A DNA stretch of 64,000 nucleotides from Bog-159 sp963756605 (GTDB lineage Bacteria; Acidobacteriota; Terriglobia; Bryobacterales; Bryobacteraceae). The notes beneath the pieces were generated by a model. The model did not search any database. It saw nothing but the letters and a program-made list of their open reading frames with translations, and had not been told where the DNA came from. The position numbers and the translations under genes are program-made. Location: NCBI GenBank assembly GCA_963756605.1, contig CAVWOT010000011.1, positions 62,001-126,000 of the forward strand, given 5' to 3'. This document shows, one piece after another, positions 32,739-42,157 of this stretch. Within the stretch, counting starts at the first letter, position 1. Every line of letters begins with the position of its first letter.

Positions 32739-35671
32739 CACCGGAGCGCTGGCAACAGGTGCGCGAGGTGCTGGAGAAAGCGCTGGAAGCAGCGCCAGAG
32801 CAGCGGTGCGCCATTCTGGAGCGGGACTGTTCCGGGGATGATTCCTTGCGGCAGGAGGTCGAAGTCCTGCTCGCCTCCAGCGATGAAATACGTTCCAGCT
32901 TTCTGGAAGCGGCCCTGCCCGGGCACGCAATGGACTCGTGCGAAATCGCCGGTACGGCGATTGGCCGGTATCGCCTGCTGCAGAAGATCGGGGAAGGCGG
33001 CATGGGCGAGGTCTGGCTGGCGGAGCAAGAAGAACCTGTCCACCGGCGCGCGGCTCTGAAGCTGGTCAAAGCCGGGATGAACACGCGCGAAGTGATCGCG
33101 CGCTTCGAGTCCGAGCGCCAGGCTTTGGCCCTGATGGACCACCCGGCCATTGCCAGAGTGTTCGACGCGGGATCTACACCGCGGGGCGCGCCGTATTTTG
33201 TTATGGAGTACATCGCCGGTGTTCCGGTCACGGACTACTGCGACCAACACCGGCTGAGCATCCGGGAGCGGCTGGAACTGTTCATGCATATCTGCGAAGG
33301 AGTCCAGCATGCGCATCAGAAGGCTATTATCCACCGCGACCTGAAACCATCGAACATCCTGGTGGCGGAGGTGGATGGGCGGGCGGCGCCGAAGATTATC
33401 GATTTTGGAGTGGCTAAGGCGCTGACCCAGCGGCTGACGGCGGATACGCTGTGCACGCGGGCGGGGGCGCTGGTCGGAACTCCGGAATACATGAGTCCGG
33501 AGCAGGCCGGGCCGTCGGGCGAGGATATCGACACGCGCACCGATGTCTACTCGCTGGGCGTGATTTATTACGAGTTGCTGGCGGGCGAACCGCCCCTCGA
33601 ACTGCGCAAAATCGCGTTCGACGAATTCCTGCGGCGGCTGCGCGAAGACGATCCACCCAAGCCGAGCACGAAGTTCAGCACGCTGGACCAGGCCACGTCA
33701 ACCGAAGTGGCTCGCAAGCGGCAGGCCGAGCCGCAGACGCTGGTCAGGCAGATGCGCGGCGATCTGGATGCGATCGCGCTGAGGGCGCTCGAAAAAGACC
33801 GGACGCGCCGCTATGTTTCGCCCTCCGATTTCGCCGCGGACATTGGGCGTTACCTCAGGAACGAAGCGGTGCTGGCAGTCCCGGCCTCCGCTGCTTACCG
33901 CGCGCGCAAGTTCGCGCATCGCCACCGCGTCGCCTTGGCCGTTGTTTGTGCCTTCTTACTGGTCCTCGTGGCGGCGGCAGCGGTCAGCATCCGGCAAAGC
34001 ATACGCGCTAACCGGGAAGCGGCAGTCGCCCAGGCCGTGAACGCTTTCCTGCAAAACGATCTACTGGCGCAGGCCAGCGCAGCCACGCAGTCGGGGCCCA
34101 AGGCGAAACCCGATCCGGACCTGAAAGTGCGCACGGCGTTGGACCGGGCAGCGGCCCGCATTACCGGGAAGTTCGACCGGCAACCGGAGGTGGAGGCCGC
34201 GATTCGGGACACCATCGGGCGGACATACATGGAGCTTGGGCTATACCCGGAGTCCCGGAAGCAATTGGAGCGGGCACTGGATTTGCAGCGCCGGGTGCTA
34301 GGCGCGGAGAATCCGCAGACCCTCCAGACCGCGAGCCGCCTGGGAGGCGTTGTGTGGCGTCAAGGAAAGTATTCCGAGGCCGAGGCGATGCTCCGGCGGA
34401 CCCTGGAAATCCAGCGCCGCGTGTCAGGTGCGAAGCATCCGGAAACCCTGAGTTCCATGACCGAACTAGCGAACGTTTACGGCATGCTGGGAAAGCATCC
34501 GCAGGCCGAGGCGCTCTACAGTCAGACTCTTAAGATCCAACGGCACGTCTTGGGTCCGGAGCAATCCGACACGCTGAATTCCATGAACGGTCTGGCCGAA
34601 ACCTATGAGGCGGAGGGCAAATATGCGCAGGCGGAGGCGCTCTACGGCCAGACCCTTGAGATCCGGCGTCGTGTGTTGGGTTCCGAGCATCCGGCTACGC
34701 TGATGTCGATGCACGCGCTGGCCAACGTGTACTACGAACAGAGTAAGTACGCGCAGGCCGAGGCGCTCTGGGGGCAGACTCTGGAGATGCGGCGCCGGGT
34801 GCTGGGTCTGGAGCATCCCGACACGCTGAGTTCCATGAACAATCTGGCCGCCGTCTCCTACGAGCAGGGGAAGTACGCGCAGGCGGAAGGGATCTACAGC
34901 CAGGTCATGGAGGTCAAACGCCGCGTATTGGGTTCGGAGCATCCGAGCACGCTGATGTCTATGAGCGGTCTGGCCGGCGTCGACAGCCAGCAGGGCAAGT
35001 ACTCGGATGCCGAGGCGCTGATCGGGCAGACACTGGAGATCAGCCGCCGCGTGTTGGGTACTGAGCATCCCGAGACCCTGTATTTCATGAACAATCTCGC
35101 CAGCGTCCACACCCGACAGGGCAAGTACGCGCAGGCCGAGGCGGGGTTCAGCCAGACTCTGGAGATCGAGCGCCGCGTCTTAGGTCCCGAGCATCCGCTC
35201 ACCCTGGGGACCCTTTCGGGTATGGCATCCATGTACCAACGGCAGCGCAGATATGCCTTGGCGGAGACTTATGCCGCCCAAGCCCTGGCAGGGCGACGGC
35301 ACGCCTTGGGCTCGGAAGACCCGGACACGATGGAGTCGGCAGCCGACCTGGCACTGGCTTACCTCTCGCAAGAGCAGTTTTCTCAGAGCGAACCGCTGGC
35401 GCGCGAGGCCTGGGAGTTCGATCGCCAGAAGCAGCCGGATGACTGGCAACGATTCCGCGCCGAGAGCCTGCTGGGCGCCAGCCTGTCTGGACAGAAGAAA
35501 TACGCCGAGGCCGAACCGCTGCTGCTGGAAGGCTATCAGGGGATGGTGGCACGGAAGGACCGGATAGCAGTGCCGGATCGTTATCATTTGGCGCGCGCTC
35601 ACGAATGGCTGGTACAGCTTTACCAGGTGTGGGGCAAGCCGGCGAAAGCTGCCGAGTGGCAGAGACAGTGA
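32735..35671 (+). CDS. Membrane Ser/Thr protein kinase with periplasmic TPR array
   Basis: A 978-residue kinase. A short helical N-terminus (1-75) leads to a Hanks-type kinase domain with glycine loop GEGGMGEV (85-92), the ATP-binding lysine in ALKLV (K109), the catalytic HRDLKPSN (200-207) and DFG (223-225). A single membrane helix (about 399-419) follows, then nine 42-residue TPR repeats of the kinesin-light-chain type with consensus GKYAQAEALYGQTLEIRRRV. The outward-facing repeats probably sense or dock a partner. The kinase probably works with the sigma factor encoded just before it. Confidence 0.93.
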   Translation: MTPERWQQVREVLEKALEAAPEQRCAILERDCSGDDSLRQEVEVLLASSDEIRSSFLEAALPGHAMDSCEIAGTAIGRYRLLQKIGEGGMGEVWLAEQEEPVHRRAALKLVKAGMNTREVIARFESERQALALMDHPAIARVFDAGSTPRGAPYFVMEYIAGVPVTDYCDQHRLSIRERLELFMHICEGVQHAHQKAIIHRDLKPSNILVAEVDGRAAPKIIDFGVAKALTQRLTADTLCTRAGALVGTPEYMSPEQAGPSGEDIDTRTDVYSLGVIYYELLAGEPPLELRKIAFDEFLRRLREDDPPKPSTKFSTLDQATSTEVARKRQAEPQTLVRQMRGDLDAIALRALEKDRTRRYVSPSDFAADIGRYLRNEAVLAVPASAAYRARKFAHRHRVALAVVCAFLLVLVAAAAVSIRQSIRANREAAVAQAVNAFLQNDLLAQASAATQSGPKAKPDPDLKVRTALDRAAARITGKFDRQPEVEAAIRDTIGRTYMELGLYPESRKQLERALDLQRRVLGAENPQTLQTASRLGGVVWRQGKYSEAEAMLRRTLEIQRRVSGAKHPETLSSMTELANVYGMLGKHPQAEALYSQTLKIQRHVLGPEQSDTLNSMNGLAETYEAEGKYAQAEALYGQTLEIRRRVLGSEHPATLMSMHALANVYYEQSKYAQAEALWGQTLEMRRRVLGLEHPDTLSSMNNLAAVSYEQGKYAQAEGIYSQVMEVKRRVLGSEHPSTLMSMSGLAGVDSQQGKYSDAEALIGQTLEISRRVLGTEHPETLYFMNNLASVHTRQGKYAQAEAGFSQTLEIERRVLGPEHPLTLGTLSGMASMYQRQRRYALAETYAAQALAGRRHALGSEDPDTMESAADLALAYLSQEQFSQSEPLAREAWEFDRQKQPDDWQRFRAESLLGASLSGQKKYAEAEPLLLEGYQGMVARKDRIAVPDRYHLARAHEWLVQLYQVWGKPAKAAEWQRQ
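34238..35371 (+). repeat. Nine 126-bp tandem repeats coding the TPR array
   Basis: Units begin at 34238 and every 126 bases thereafter, giving exactly nine units of 42 codons. DNA identity between neighbours is visibly high in places (for example the GCGCAGGCCGAGGC and CGCCGCGT segments), suggesting duplication of units and ongoing homogenisation. The first and last units are the most divergent. Confidence 0.8.
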
Positions 35672-35720
35672 GCAGCCAGCCAATTGCCCGACGAGTATTG
35701 TTACACTCGATTTAGCCGGA

Positions 35721-36704
35721 ATGCACAAATTAGGGGTGGTTCTTTTTCAACTGGGCGGGCCAGATTCGCTGGAGGCTATCGAGCCGTTTCTCTACAACCT
35801 ATTCTCCGATCCGGACATCATCGATTTTCCCTTCGCGCGCATAGCGCGGCAGCCGCTGGCACGCTTGATTTCGACCACGCGCGCGCGCCACGTGCGGCAG
35901 CATTACGCGGAAATCGGGGGGCGTTCGCCGATCCTGGAGAATACCGTGCGCCAGGCGCATGCGCTGGAGGCCGAACTGCGGCGCGATTTCGACGCGCGGG
36001 TAGTGGTGGCCATGCGTTATTGGCATCCCTTCACGGCGGAAGCCGTGCGCCAGTTGAAGGCGCACGCCCCGCAGGACGTGGTGCTGCTGCCGCTCTATCC
36101 GCAATATTCGCGCACTACCACCGGCAGCAGCCTGCATGAATGGCAGCGCCGGTTTCACCCCAACGGCTGGAATCCGCGGGTCCACATCGTGACCGAATTC
36201 CATGAAGACGCGGCATATATCGCCTCACTGGTAGAAGGGATTGATCAGTCGCTCGCGGCTTTCGATAATCCCGCCGAGGTGGATATGCTGTTCAGCGCAC
36301 ATAGCGTGCCCATGGCCGTAATCGATGCCGGCGATCCGTACCAGCGGCAGATCGAGCGCACCGTCGAGCTGGTCTGGCGGCAGGGGCGCTGGGCGGGGCG
36401 CAAACATCTCTGCTACCAAAGCAAAGTTGGCGCATCCAAATGGTTGCAGCCATCCATGCACGCGACGTTGAAGGTGCTGGCAGAGCAGGGCAGCCGGCGC
36501 GTGTTGGTCATTCCGGTGTCTTTCGTATCGGATCACGTGGAGACGCTGCACGAGATCGATATCGAGCATCGGGCGCAGGCGCTGCAGTTGGGAATCCGGG
36601 AGTTCCGCATGGTGCCCGGGTTGAACAATGCGCCGCGCTTTATCGGGTTGTTGGGACGCCTGGTGCGCGCGCACGCAGCTCAGCGGTCCGCCGTGCGAGT
36701 TTGA
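35721..36704 (+). CDS. hemH: Ferrochelatase
   Basis: HemH (327 aa) inserts ferrous iron into protoporphyrin IX (or coproporphyrin III) in the last steps of heme synthesis. It opens GVVLFQLGGPDSLEAIEPFLYNLF as the family does, and has the metal-site histidine in FSAHSVP and the acidic DHVETLHEID motif near the end. It stands alone between the TPR kinase and a receiver-like gene. Heme supply fits the presence of the c-type heme protein at 23-25 kb, without implying a direct link. Confidence 0.95.
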   Translation: MHKLGVVLFQLGGPDSLEAIEPFLYNLFSDPDIIDFPFARIARQPLARLISTTRARHVRQHYAEIGGRSPILENTVRQAHALEAELRRDFDARVVVAMRYWHPFTAEAVRQLKAHAPQDVVLLPLYPQYSRTTTGSSLHEWQRRFHPNGWNPRVHIVTEFHEDAAYIASLVEGIDQSLAAFDNPAEVDMLFSAHSVPMAVIDAGDPYQRQIERTVELVWRQGRWAGRKHLCYQSKVGASKWLQPSMHATLKVLAEQGSRRVLVIPVSFVSDHVETLHEIDIEHRAQALQLGIREFRMVPGLNNAPRFIGLLGRLVRAHAAQRSAVRV

Positions 36705-36837
36705 ATAGTACGCTAATTCCCGCATTTTGGCAAAAAATCCCAAAAAAGATGTTGCGCCGTGCTAAAATACCATCGTTACCTAAAATTTGCACCTGAACGA
36801 CCGCCTCGTTGTCGGATGCGTCAGGGCCAAGGGGACA

Positions 36838-37284
36838 ATGGCCATGAACAGCGAAGACACGCAAACTGTTTTCCAGAGAGTCGTTAATGTACTGTTGATC
36901 AGTCCTTTTGACGAGGACCATCAACACGTACGCGATATCCTGAAACATTCCAACTGGCAACAACACAGCGCGCGAACGCAGAAGGAAGCGTTCGATTATC
37001 TGCGGGAGAATGTGGCGCCGGTAGCCATATGCGAGAGCGAACTGCCGGATGGCACCTGGCGGGACGTGCTCTCAAATTTCAGCCAGATGCAGTGCCCGCC
37101 CTTGCTGGTGGTGACTTCCCGCATGGCGGACGACCAGTTGTGGTCGGAAGTATTGAATCTGGGCGGATATAATGTCCTGGCTAAACCGCTCAACACGAAA
37201 GAGGTCTTTCACGTGGCGGGGACCGCGTGGATGGCTTGGAAGCGTCGATGGGAAGGCCCGCGCTTGATGGCGCGTACCGCCTAG
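36838..37284 (+). CDS. Degenerate response-regulator receiver (pseudo-receiver), stand-alone
   Basis: A 148-residue protein, essentially one receiver domain. The ATG at 36838 is preceded by AAGGGG. It keeps the fold cues (VNVLLISPFDEDH at strand 1, LLVVTSRMADD with the Thr, NVLAKPLN with the Lys) but the site of the phospho-acceptor aspartate reads ICESELPDG, with Glu in its place, and the acidic pair after strand 1 is not the usual DD. It may therefore work without phosphorylation, with Glu mimicking the active state. No output domain follows; partners are not evident nearby. Confidence 0.75.
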   Translation: MAMNSEDTQTVFQRVVNVLLISPFDEDHQHVRDILKHSNWQQHSARTQKEAFDYLRENVAPVAICESELPDGTWRDVLSNFSQMQCPPLLVVTSRMADDQLWSEVLNLGGYNVLAKPLNTKEVFHVAGTAWMAWKRRWEGPRLMARTA

Positions 37285-37337
37285 TATCACAGTTGCTTCA
37301 AATCCTGGCACCGCAAGCTGCGTAAGGAGGGCGGGCT

Positions 37338-38768
37338 TTAGCCGGCGTGGGGCTTTAGCCCCGCTCTTCGCGCCAGCTTGATTACATCTCCGTAGACTTC
37401 CTTATCGAACGGCGGACAACCGGTCGGAAACTGCCCCAGCGGATGATGCTTCTGCCGCATCAGGTAAGTGCAGTAAGTCAGCGTCTTGCAGCAGCGGCGC
37501 TCATCCAACTCGCCTCTCTCCAGCGCATCTCGCGCGAAATCCGGATAGGCCAGCGCACCGCGCCCAATCCCTACGAACCGCACATCACCCGCCGCAATAT
37601 TATATGCGCCGGCATGAATCGCATACTTTTGCAACCAGCTATATCCGGTTCCCACGATGGGTAATTCCGGAAAAGCGTGCTGCAGTTCGGCCGCGATACG
37701 GAAGTGCCGGTCCACTCCCGCGAGCGGATGCTCGGGCTGCGCGTAGTTGCCGTCGTCCGGTTTTTCGAAGGGACGGCCAATGTGCGGATTGTAGTAGGGC
37801 GACCCCAGCGAGATATTCAGCAGTTCCGCGCCCCATTCGCGGAAGCAGGCGATGGCATGGCGTACCTCGCGCAAATCCTCGCACAAGGGATTGGCAGCGT
37901 CCACACCCCAACCGTACGGATACGGAGTTTCGAACCGGCACGGCACTCCCACGCCAGTGGCGGGATCGCGGTCGAACGGCACGCCGTCGAAGGCGTTCAT
38001 GCGTATGGCGATGATCAGGCGGCGGCCAAACGCGGCGCGCAGCTTGCCGATGACATTGCCAATGAACCGTAAGCGGTTTTCAAGCGGGCCGCCGTATCGC
38101 CCATCGCGGGTCTTGGCGCCCAGCAGTTCACTAATCAGGTAGCCATGCACCGCCTTGATATCCACCGCCTGGAATCCGGCGGCGAGCGCCAGTCGGGCGG
38201 CGGCGACGTAATCGTCTTCCAGGCGCTCCAGTTCGCCGTCGGAGATCGCGGGGTAATCAGGCGGCGTGGCGGTCTTCCGATCGATGTGAGGATTGTGATA
38301 CGCGATGATGCGCCGCGGCACGCTATAGCGGCCCGAATGCGTGAGTTGAATGGGGATGAGCAGATCGTCCGCCGTACGCCACTGCTCGCCATGCAACTCG
38401 CGGATGCGCGCGAGGAGCCGCGCGAACTCAGCCACATTGTGCGGCGCAATCCAAAGCTGGCGCGTATTGGCGCGGCCGTCTCCCCGTACGGCGGTGGCTT
38501 CAAACCAAATGAGCTTGGCGCCACCGCGCGCGAAACGTTCGTAACGGCGCCAGGTCAGCTCGCCGGGACTGCCATCCAGCGTCCCGTCGCATCCTTCCAT
38601 CGGCTGTATGGCGATGGAGTTGCCGGCGGTCGCCGGGCCCACAGCCACCGGCCGCGCCAGCACTCGCCGGACTTCATCCGCACTGGCGGTAAAGCGCACG
38701 TGCGCCGCGCCGGAGTCCTCAGCCGCGCGCTGCAACTGGTCCAGGGTCTTGTAAACGAAGTGTCTCAT
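37338..38768 (-). CDS. Old-yellow-enzyme-like NADH:flavin oxidoreductase
   Basis: A 476-residue FMN-dependent oxidoreductase of the OYE family. The ATG at 38768 gives MRHFVYKTLDQLQRAAEDSG. Family landmarks are IAIQPMEGCDGTL near the N-terminus, HGYLISELLGAKTRDGRYGG with ENRLRFIGNVIGKLRAAFG, and the phosphate-site VGIGRGALAYPDFA. It is longer than the usual single-domain OYE, with insertions around the substrate face. The last residues, RAGLKPHAG, and the stop codon fall inside a REP-like repeat (37349-37362). Its start lies 50 bases inside the upstream MFS gene. Confidence 0.85.
   Translation of the reverse strand: MRHFVYKTLDQLQRAAEDSGAAHVRFTASADEVRRVLARPVAVGPATAGNSIAIQPMEGCDGTLDGSPGELTWRRYERFARGGAKLIWFEATAVRGDGRANTRQLWIAPHNVAEFARLLARIRELHGEQWRTADDLLIPIQLTHSGRYSVPRRIIAYHNPHIDRKTATPPDYPAISDGELERLEDDYVAAARLALAAGFQAVDIKAVHGYLISELLGAKTRDGRYGGPLENRLRFIGNVIGKLRAAFGRRLIIAIRMNAFDGVPFDRDPATGVGVPCRFETPYPYGWGVDAANPLCEDLREVRHAIACFREWGAELLNISLGSPYYNPHIGRPFEKPDDGNYAQPEHPLAGVDRHFRIAAELQHAFPELPIVGTGYSWLQKYAIHAGAYNIAAGDVRFVGIGRGALAYPDFARDALERGELDERRCCKTLTYCTYLMRQKHHPLGQFPTGCPPFDKEVYGDVIKLARRAGLKPHAG
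37349..37362 (+). repeat. GGGGCTTTAGCCCC palindrome forming the end of the OYE gene
   Basis: A perfect 14-bp palindrome, preceded at 37331-37345 by an imperfect copy of the same unit (GCGGGCTTTAGCCGGC). It is a different sequence class from the GTGGGGCA elements but shares the gene-end location. On the minus strand it is read as the codons for the last residues of the oxidoreductase. Confidence 0.6.
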
Positions 38769-39996
38769 CCTCTGCCTGATGGCGCGGCAGCAGCAAGATG
38801 GCCAGCGCGCCAATGATCGAGACGGCGAACACCGCGCCCAAGGCGATGGCATAGCTGCCGAAGTGCTCGCGCAAAATCGAAACGAAGTACGGGAACCAGG
38901 TCTGCCCAATGGTGTTGACGGGCAGGAGGATCGCCATGGCGCGCGCCAGCGTGTTGACGCCGAACTGCTCGGCCGCCATCAGCGGAATCAGCATGTAGTC
39001 GGCGCCCATACCGAATCCGAACAGCACCGCAAACGCCACCGGCGAGTGCGCGGGACTCACCGTGAGCAGCATGGGAATGGTGGCAGCCACCAGAAAATAG
39101 GTGGCCGTCATCACCCACTTTTTGGAGAACCGGTCGGCCAGTCCGCCGATGGCCAAGCGTCCGGCGATGCTGGTGGCCAGGATGGTCATCGAGGCTATCC
39201 GCCAGGTGGAATTGAGCAGCGCCAATCCTTCCTTAGTGTGGTCCGTGAACCCCTGGTCGAGGAAAACGAACTTCATGTGGAAGTTCACCGCGCCGATCGC
39301 TCCAATGGAGCAAAAGCTGCCGACCAACAACAGCCAGAAAGAATAGTGGTGGAGCAAGTAGCCGAAGCTGTGCGATTGCAACTGATTTTCGGCGGGCGGT
39401 TGCGAGGCGCCGTCAGGATACAGGCCCTTGTCCGCGGCGCGATCCCGGAGGACAAAAATGGCAATGGGCCACGCCAGGAACATGAGCGCGCCCCATATCA
39501 TGAGAGCCGTATGGAAATTGGTTCCCTCGGTCAGCGGCTTGACGATATACGAGCCCAGGAATCCGATGAGACCGACGCCCACATACAGAATGCCCATGGC
39601 CTTGCCGCGATTGCGCCGGAACCAGTGCGAGATGATCAATTGATGCGGGATGGGGCCGGAGAGGATGTAGCCGACGGTGTAGAGAAACCACAACGCGTAG
39701 TAGACCCACAGCGTGCCGTGCATGGTGCCGAAGCCCAGGAACGCGGCGCAGGTGAGCGCGGTTCCTAATAGGATGAGCTTGCGCGGGCTGAAGCGCGGTA
39801 CCAGCACGGGACCGATCCACAGCGTGGCCAGCGCTGCCAGCGGAAAGCCGAAAGTGATTTGGCCCTTGGTCCAGTGGAATTCGCGCTGGAAGTAGTCGTA
39901 GAAAAACGGCATGTTGTAGTAGGGCAGACCGACGGCAATTCCGAATGTGAGGAATGCCGCCAGCGTCACCCACCAGCCGTAGAAAGCTTTGCGCAT
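38719..39996 (-). CDS. Major facilitator superfamily transporter (MCT/oxalate-antiporter-like)
   Basis: A 425-residue MFS protein with 12 predicted helices. The opening FYGWWVTLAAFLTFGIAVGLPYYNMPFFYDYF and the motif between helices 2 and 3 (GPVLVPRFSPRKLILLG) place it near the monocarboxylate/oxalate-formate type carriers. The central loop is acidic and polar (RDRAADKGLYPDGASQPPAENQ). It overlaps the oxidoreductase start by 50 bases, so transport and reduction of the same compound class is a fair guess. The substrate is unknown. Confidence 0.88.
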   Translation of the reverse strand: MRKAFYGWWVTLAAFLTFGIAVGLPYYNMPFFYDYFQREFHWTKGQITFGFPLAALATLWIGPVLVPRFSPRKLILLGTALTCAAFLGFGTMHGTLWVYYALWFLYTVGYILSGPIPHQLIISHWFRRNRGKAMGILYVGVGLIGFLGSYIVKPLTEGTNFHTALMIWGALMFLAWPIAIFVLRDRAADKGLYPDGASQPPAENQLQSHSFGYLLHHYSFWLLLVGSFCSIGAIGAVNFHMKFVFLDQGFTDHTKEGLALLNSTWRIASMTILATSIAGRLAIGGLADRFSKKWVMTATYFLVAATIPMLLTVSPAHSPVAFAVLFGFGMGADYMLIPLMAAEQFGVNTLARAMAILLPVNTIGQTWFPYFVSILREHFGSYAIALGAVFAVSIIGALAILLLPRHQAEDETLRLQDPGPVAARG

Positions 39997-40026
39997 TGCG
40001 GGACAGCCTCCATTATATTGGAGGGC

Positions 40027-40863
40027 CTACCCGTGCAGTGCGTGGAAGCTCTTGAGACAGCGTTGCGCGGTTTCCAATTCGGGATACGCGCTGCCCTCCT
40101 GCTCCACCAGGTAAAATTCCAGGCCACCGGTCTTTTCCGCGGCCTCGAAGAGTCTCTTCCAGGGCGCCACACCTTCGCCCAGCAACACCTTGTACCCTTT
40201 GTCCGGGGACCAGTCTTTGCAGTGCATGGAGCGAATGCGGCCGGGGTTTTGCTCCACCCACGCCACCGGATCGGAACCTGCTTCGATACAGGTGCCCACA
40301 TCCAGTTGCAGCATGACATCTTGGGAGGTATTGGCGGCCAGCACTTCAATAGGACGTTTACCGTCAATCGGCGTAAACTCCAACTGGTGGTTGTGATATC
40401 CGGCGCGCAGGCCCGCAGATTTCATCTTCTCGGCGCCCTGGTTCAGGCGTTCGGCCACCGTTTTCCATCCGTCCAGAGTCTTCGGATTTCCGGCGCTGGC
40501 CCACACGATAAACTGGCTGCCGATGATGCCGTTCAGTTCGATGGCGTGCGCTACGCCATCAGGCGTGAAGGATTCCGCGCCGTTGTGCGTCGACAAGCAG
40601 CGGATGCCGGCATCGTCCATCATCTTGCGCACTTCGCGCGCGTAGGCGGGCGTCCAGGCATAATAAGGCGCGAAGAATTCCACGTCCTCGTAGCCCATCT
40701 TGGCCACGGCGCGTACAGTGGCCATGAGATCCTGTTTCAGTTCGTCGCGCACGGAAAACAGCTCCAGGCCGACGGGAAAGCTTTTGGCTCGCGCCAGCGA
40801 AGATGCGAGGGGCGCCGCGGTCAAAGCGACGAATGCACGGCGGGAGAAGGAATGGAGTGGCAT
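40027..40863 (-). CDS. Tat-exported sugar phosphate isomerase/epimerase-like TIM barrel
   Basis: A 278-residue protein. The N-terminus SRRAFVALTAAPLASSLARA is a twin-arginine-type signal, then a xylose-isomerase-like (AP_endonuc_2) TIM barrel with VGLELFSVRDELKQDL, GYEDVEFFAP, AGYHNHQLEF and LQLDVGTCIEAGSDP, containing the usual metal-binding Glu/His/Asp positions. Exported members of this family are frequent in Acidobacteria and Planctomycetes, usually tied to sugar catabolism. It stands between the MFS gene and tal. Confidence 0.85.
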   Translation of the reverse strand: MPLHSFSRRAFVALTAAPLASSLARAKSFPVGLELFSVRDELKQDLMATVRAVAKMGYEDVEFFAPYYAWTPAYAREVRKMMDDAGIRCLSTHNGAESFTPDGVAHAIELNGIIGSQFIVWASAGNPKTLDGWKTVAERLNQGAEKMKSAGLRAGYHNHQLEFTPIDGKRPIEVLAANTSQDVMLQLDVGTCIEAGSDPVAWVEQNPGRIRSMHCKDWSPDKGYKVLLGEGVAPWKRLFEAAEKTGGLEFYLVEQEGSAYPELETAQRCLKSFHALHG

Positions 40864-41054
40864 AATCGAAAAGCAAACGATAACACATACCCGGGTGTAG
40901 TGTTTTTCACACTCGCAGTGAAACAGCTACGGCGTTTGAGGGATCTTTACGAGTGACACCCGGAAAGGCGGCTTGGTACGGGGCGTACAATAAGGAAGAA
41001 CCGCGGACGACGGAGCTATCCGGTCGAGCGCGGTTTCCCGGAGGGTTCACCGTC

Positions 41055-42143
41055 ATGAAAGCGACCCAAACGCTGCACAATTCAGGCCAGAGCATCTGGC
41101 TCGATAACATCACGCGCGACCTATTGGATAGCGGCACACTCGCGCGCTACATCAAAGAGCTATCCGTAAGCGGTCTGACTTCCAATCCGACTATCTTCGA
41201 TCACGCGATCAAGAACAGTTCCGCATACGACGCCGCCATCCGCGAAGAGGCGAGCGAGGGAAAATCAGGCGAGGTACTCTTCTTCGACCTGGCTTTGGAG
41301 GATCTCAAGCGCGCAGCCGGTTTGTTCCGGCCCGTCTATGAGCAAACCCGCGGCGTGGATGGCTGGGTGTCGTTGGAAGTCTCGCCCTTGCTCGCGTACA
41401 ATACGGCCAGCACGATCGAGGCCGCCAAGGGTCTGCACGCGCGCGCCGGACAACCCAATTTGTTCATCAAGATTCCAGGCACGCCCGAGGGCCTGCCCGC
41501 GATCGAAGAGGCGACCTTTGCGGGAGTGCCGGTCAACGTCACCCTGCTGTTCTCGTGCGAACACTACGTGCGGGCCGCCGAAGCATACCTGCGCGGCGTC
41601 GAGCGGCGCATCGATGCCGGGCTGCCGGGCGGCGGCGGTTCGGTTGCTTCGATCTTTGTCAGCCGATGGGATGCCGCGGTGATGGGCAAGGTCCCCGAGG
41701 CGCTGCGCGGCCAACTCGGCATCGCCATTGCCAAACGTACCTACAAAGCGTATCGCGAGATGTTGGCATCCGCGCGCTGGCAGCGCGCATTCAACTTCGG
41801 CGCGCGCGCGCAGCGGCTGTTGTGGGCAAGCACCGGGACCAAAGACCCCAAGTCATCCGATATCCTTTACATCAAGGGCCTGGCCGCGCCGTTCACGGTG
41901 AACACCATGCCGGAGAATACCCTGAAAGCGCTGGCGGATCACGGCGAGATCGGCGAAATGCTGCCTGCGGACGGCGGCGATTGCGAGGAAGTCCTGGCGC
42001 GGCACGCCAAAGCCGGCATCGATGTGGACGCGCTCGCCGCCCAGCTTCAGGATGAAGGCGCTAAGTCGTTCGTGGCCTCCTGGAACGATCTGATGGCGGT
42101 CATCGATTCCAAAAGCGCCGCGCTGCAGGCCGCGGCGCATTGA
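41055..42143 (+). CDS. tal: Transaldolase
   Basis: Transaldolase (362 aa) moves the dihydroxyacetone unit between sedoheptulose-7-P/G3P and erythrose-4-P/F6P in the pentose phosphate pathway. The ATG at 41055 follows GGAGGG and gives MKATQTLHNSGQSIWLDNIT. The class signature LSVSGLTSNPTIF and the Schiff-base lysine in LFIKIPGTPEG are present, and the length matches the approximately 360-residue Mycobacterium/Streptomyces-type Tal. It is followed 14 bases later by pgi, so both probably form one operon. Confidence 0.93.
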   Translation: MKATQTLHNSGQSIWLDNITRDLLDSGTLARYIKELSVSGLTSNPTIFDHAIKNSSAYDAAIREEASEGKSGEVLFFDLALEDLKRAAGLFRPVYEQTRGVDGWVSLEVSPLLAYNTASTIEAAKGLHARAGQPNLFIKIPGTPEGLPAIEEATFAGVPVNVTLLFSCEHYVRAAEAYLRGVERRIDAGLPGGGGSVASIFVSRWDAAVMGKVPEALRGQLGIAIAKRTYKAYREMLASARWQRAFNFGARAQRLLWASTGTKDPKSSDILYIKGLAAPFTVNTMPENTLKALADHGEIGEMLPADGGDCEEVLARHAKAGIDVDALAAQLQDEGAKSFVASWNDLMAVIDSKSAALQAAAH

Positions 42144-42157
42144 GGAGGGACGCCGTC

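Noticed and set aside
34238..35371. TPR region as a separate gene on the minus strand (34466-35110, 35180-35728)
   Set aside because: Antisense of tandem repeats; the plus-strand kinase frame is continuous.
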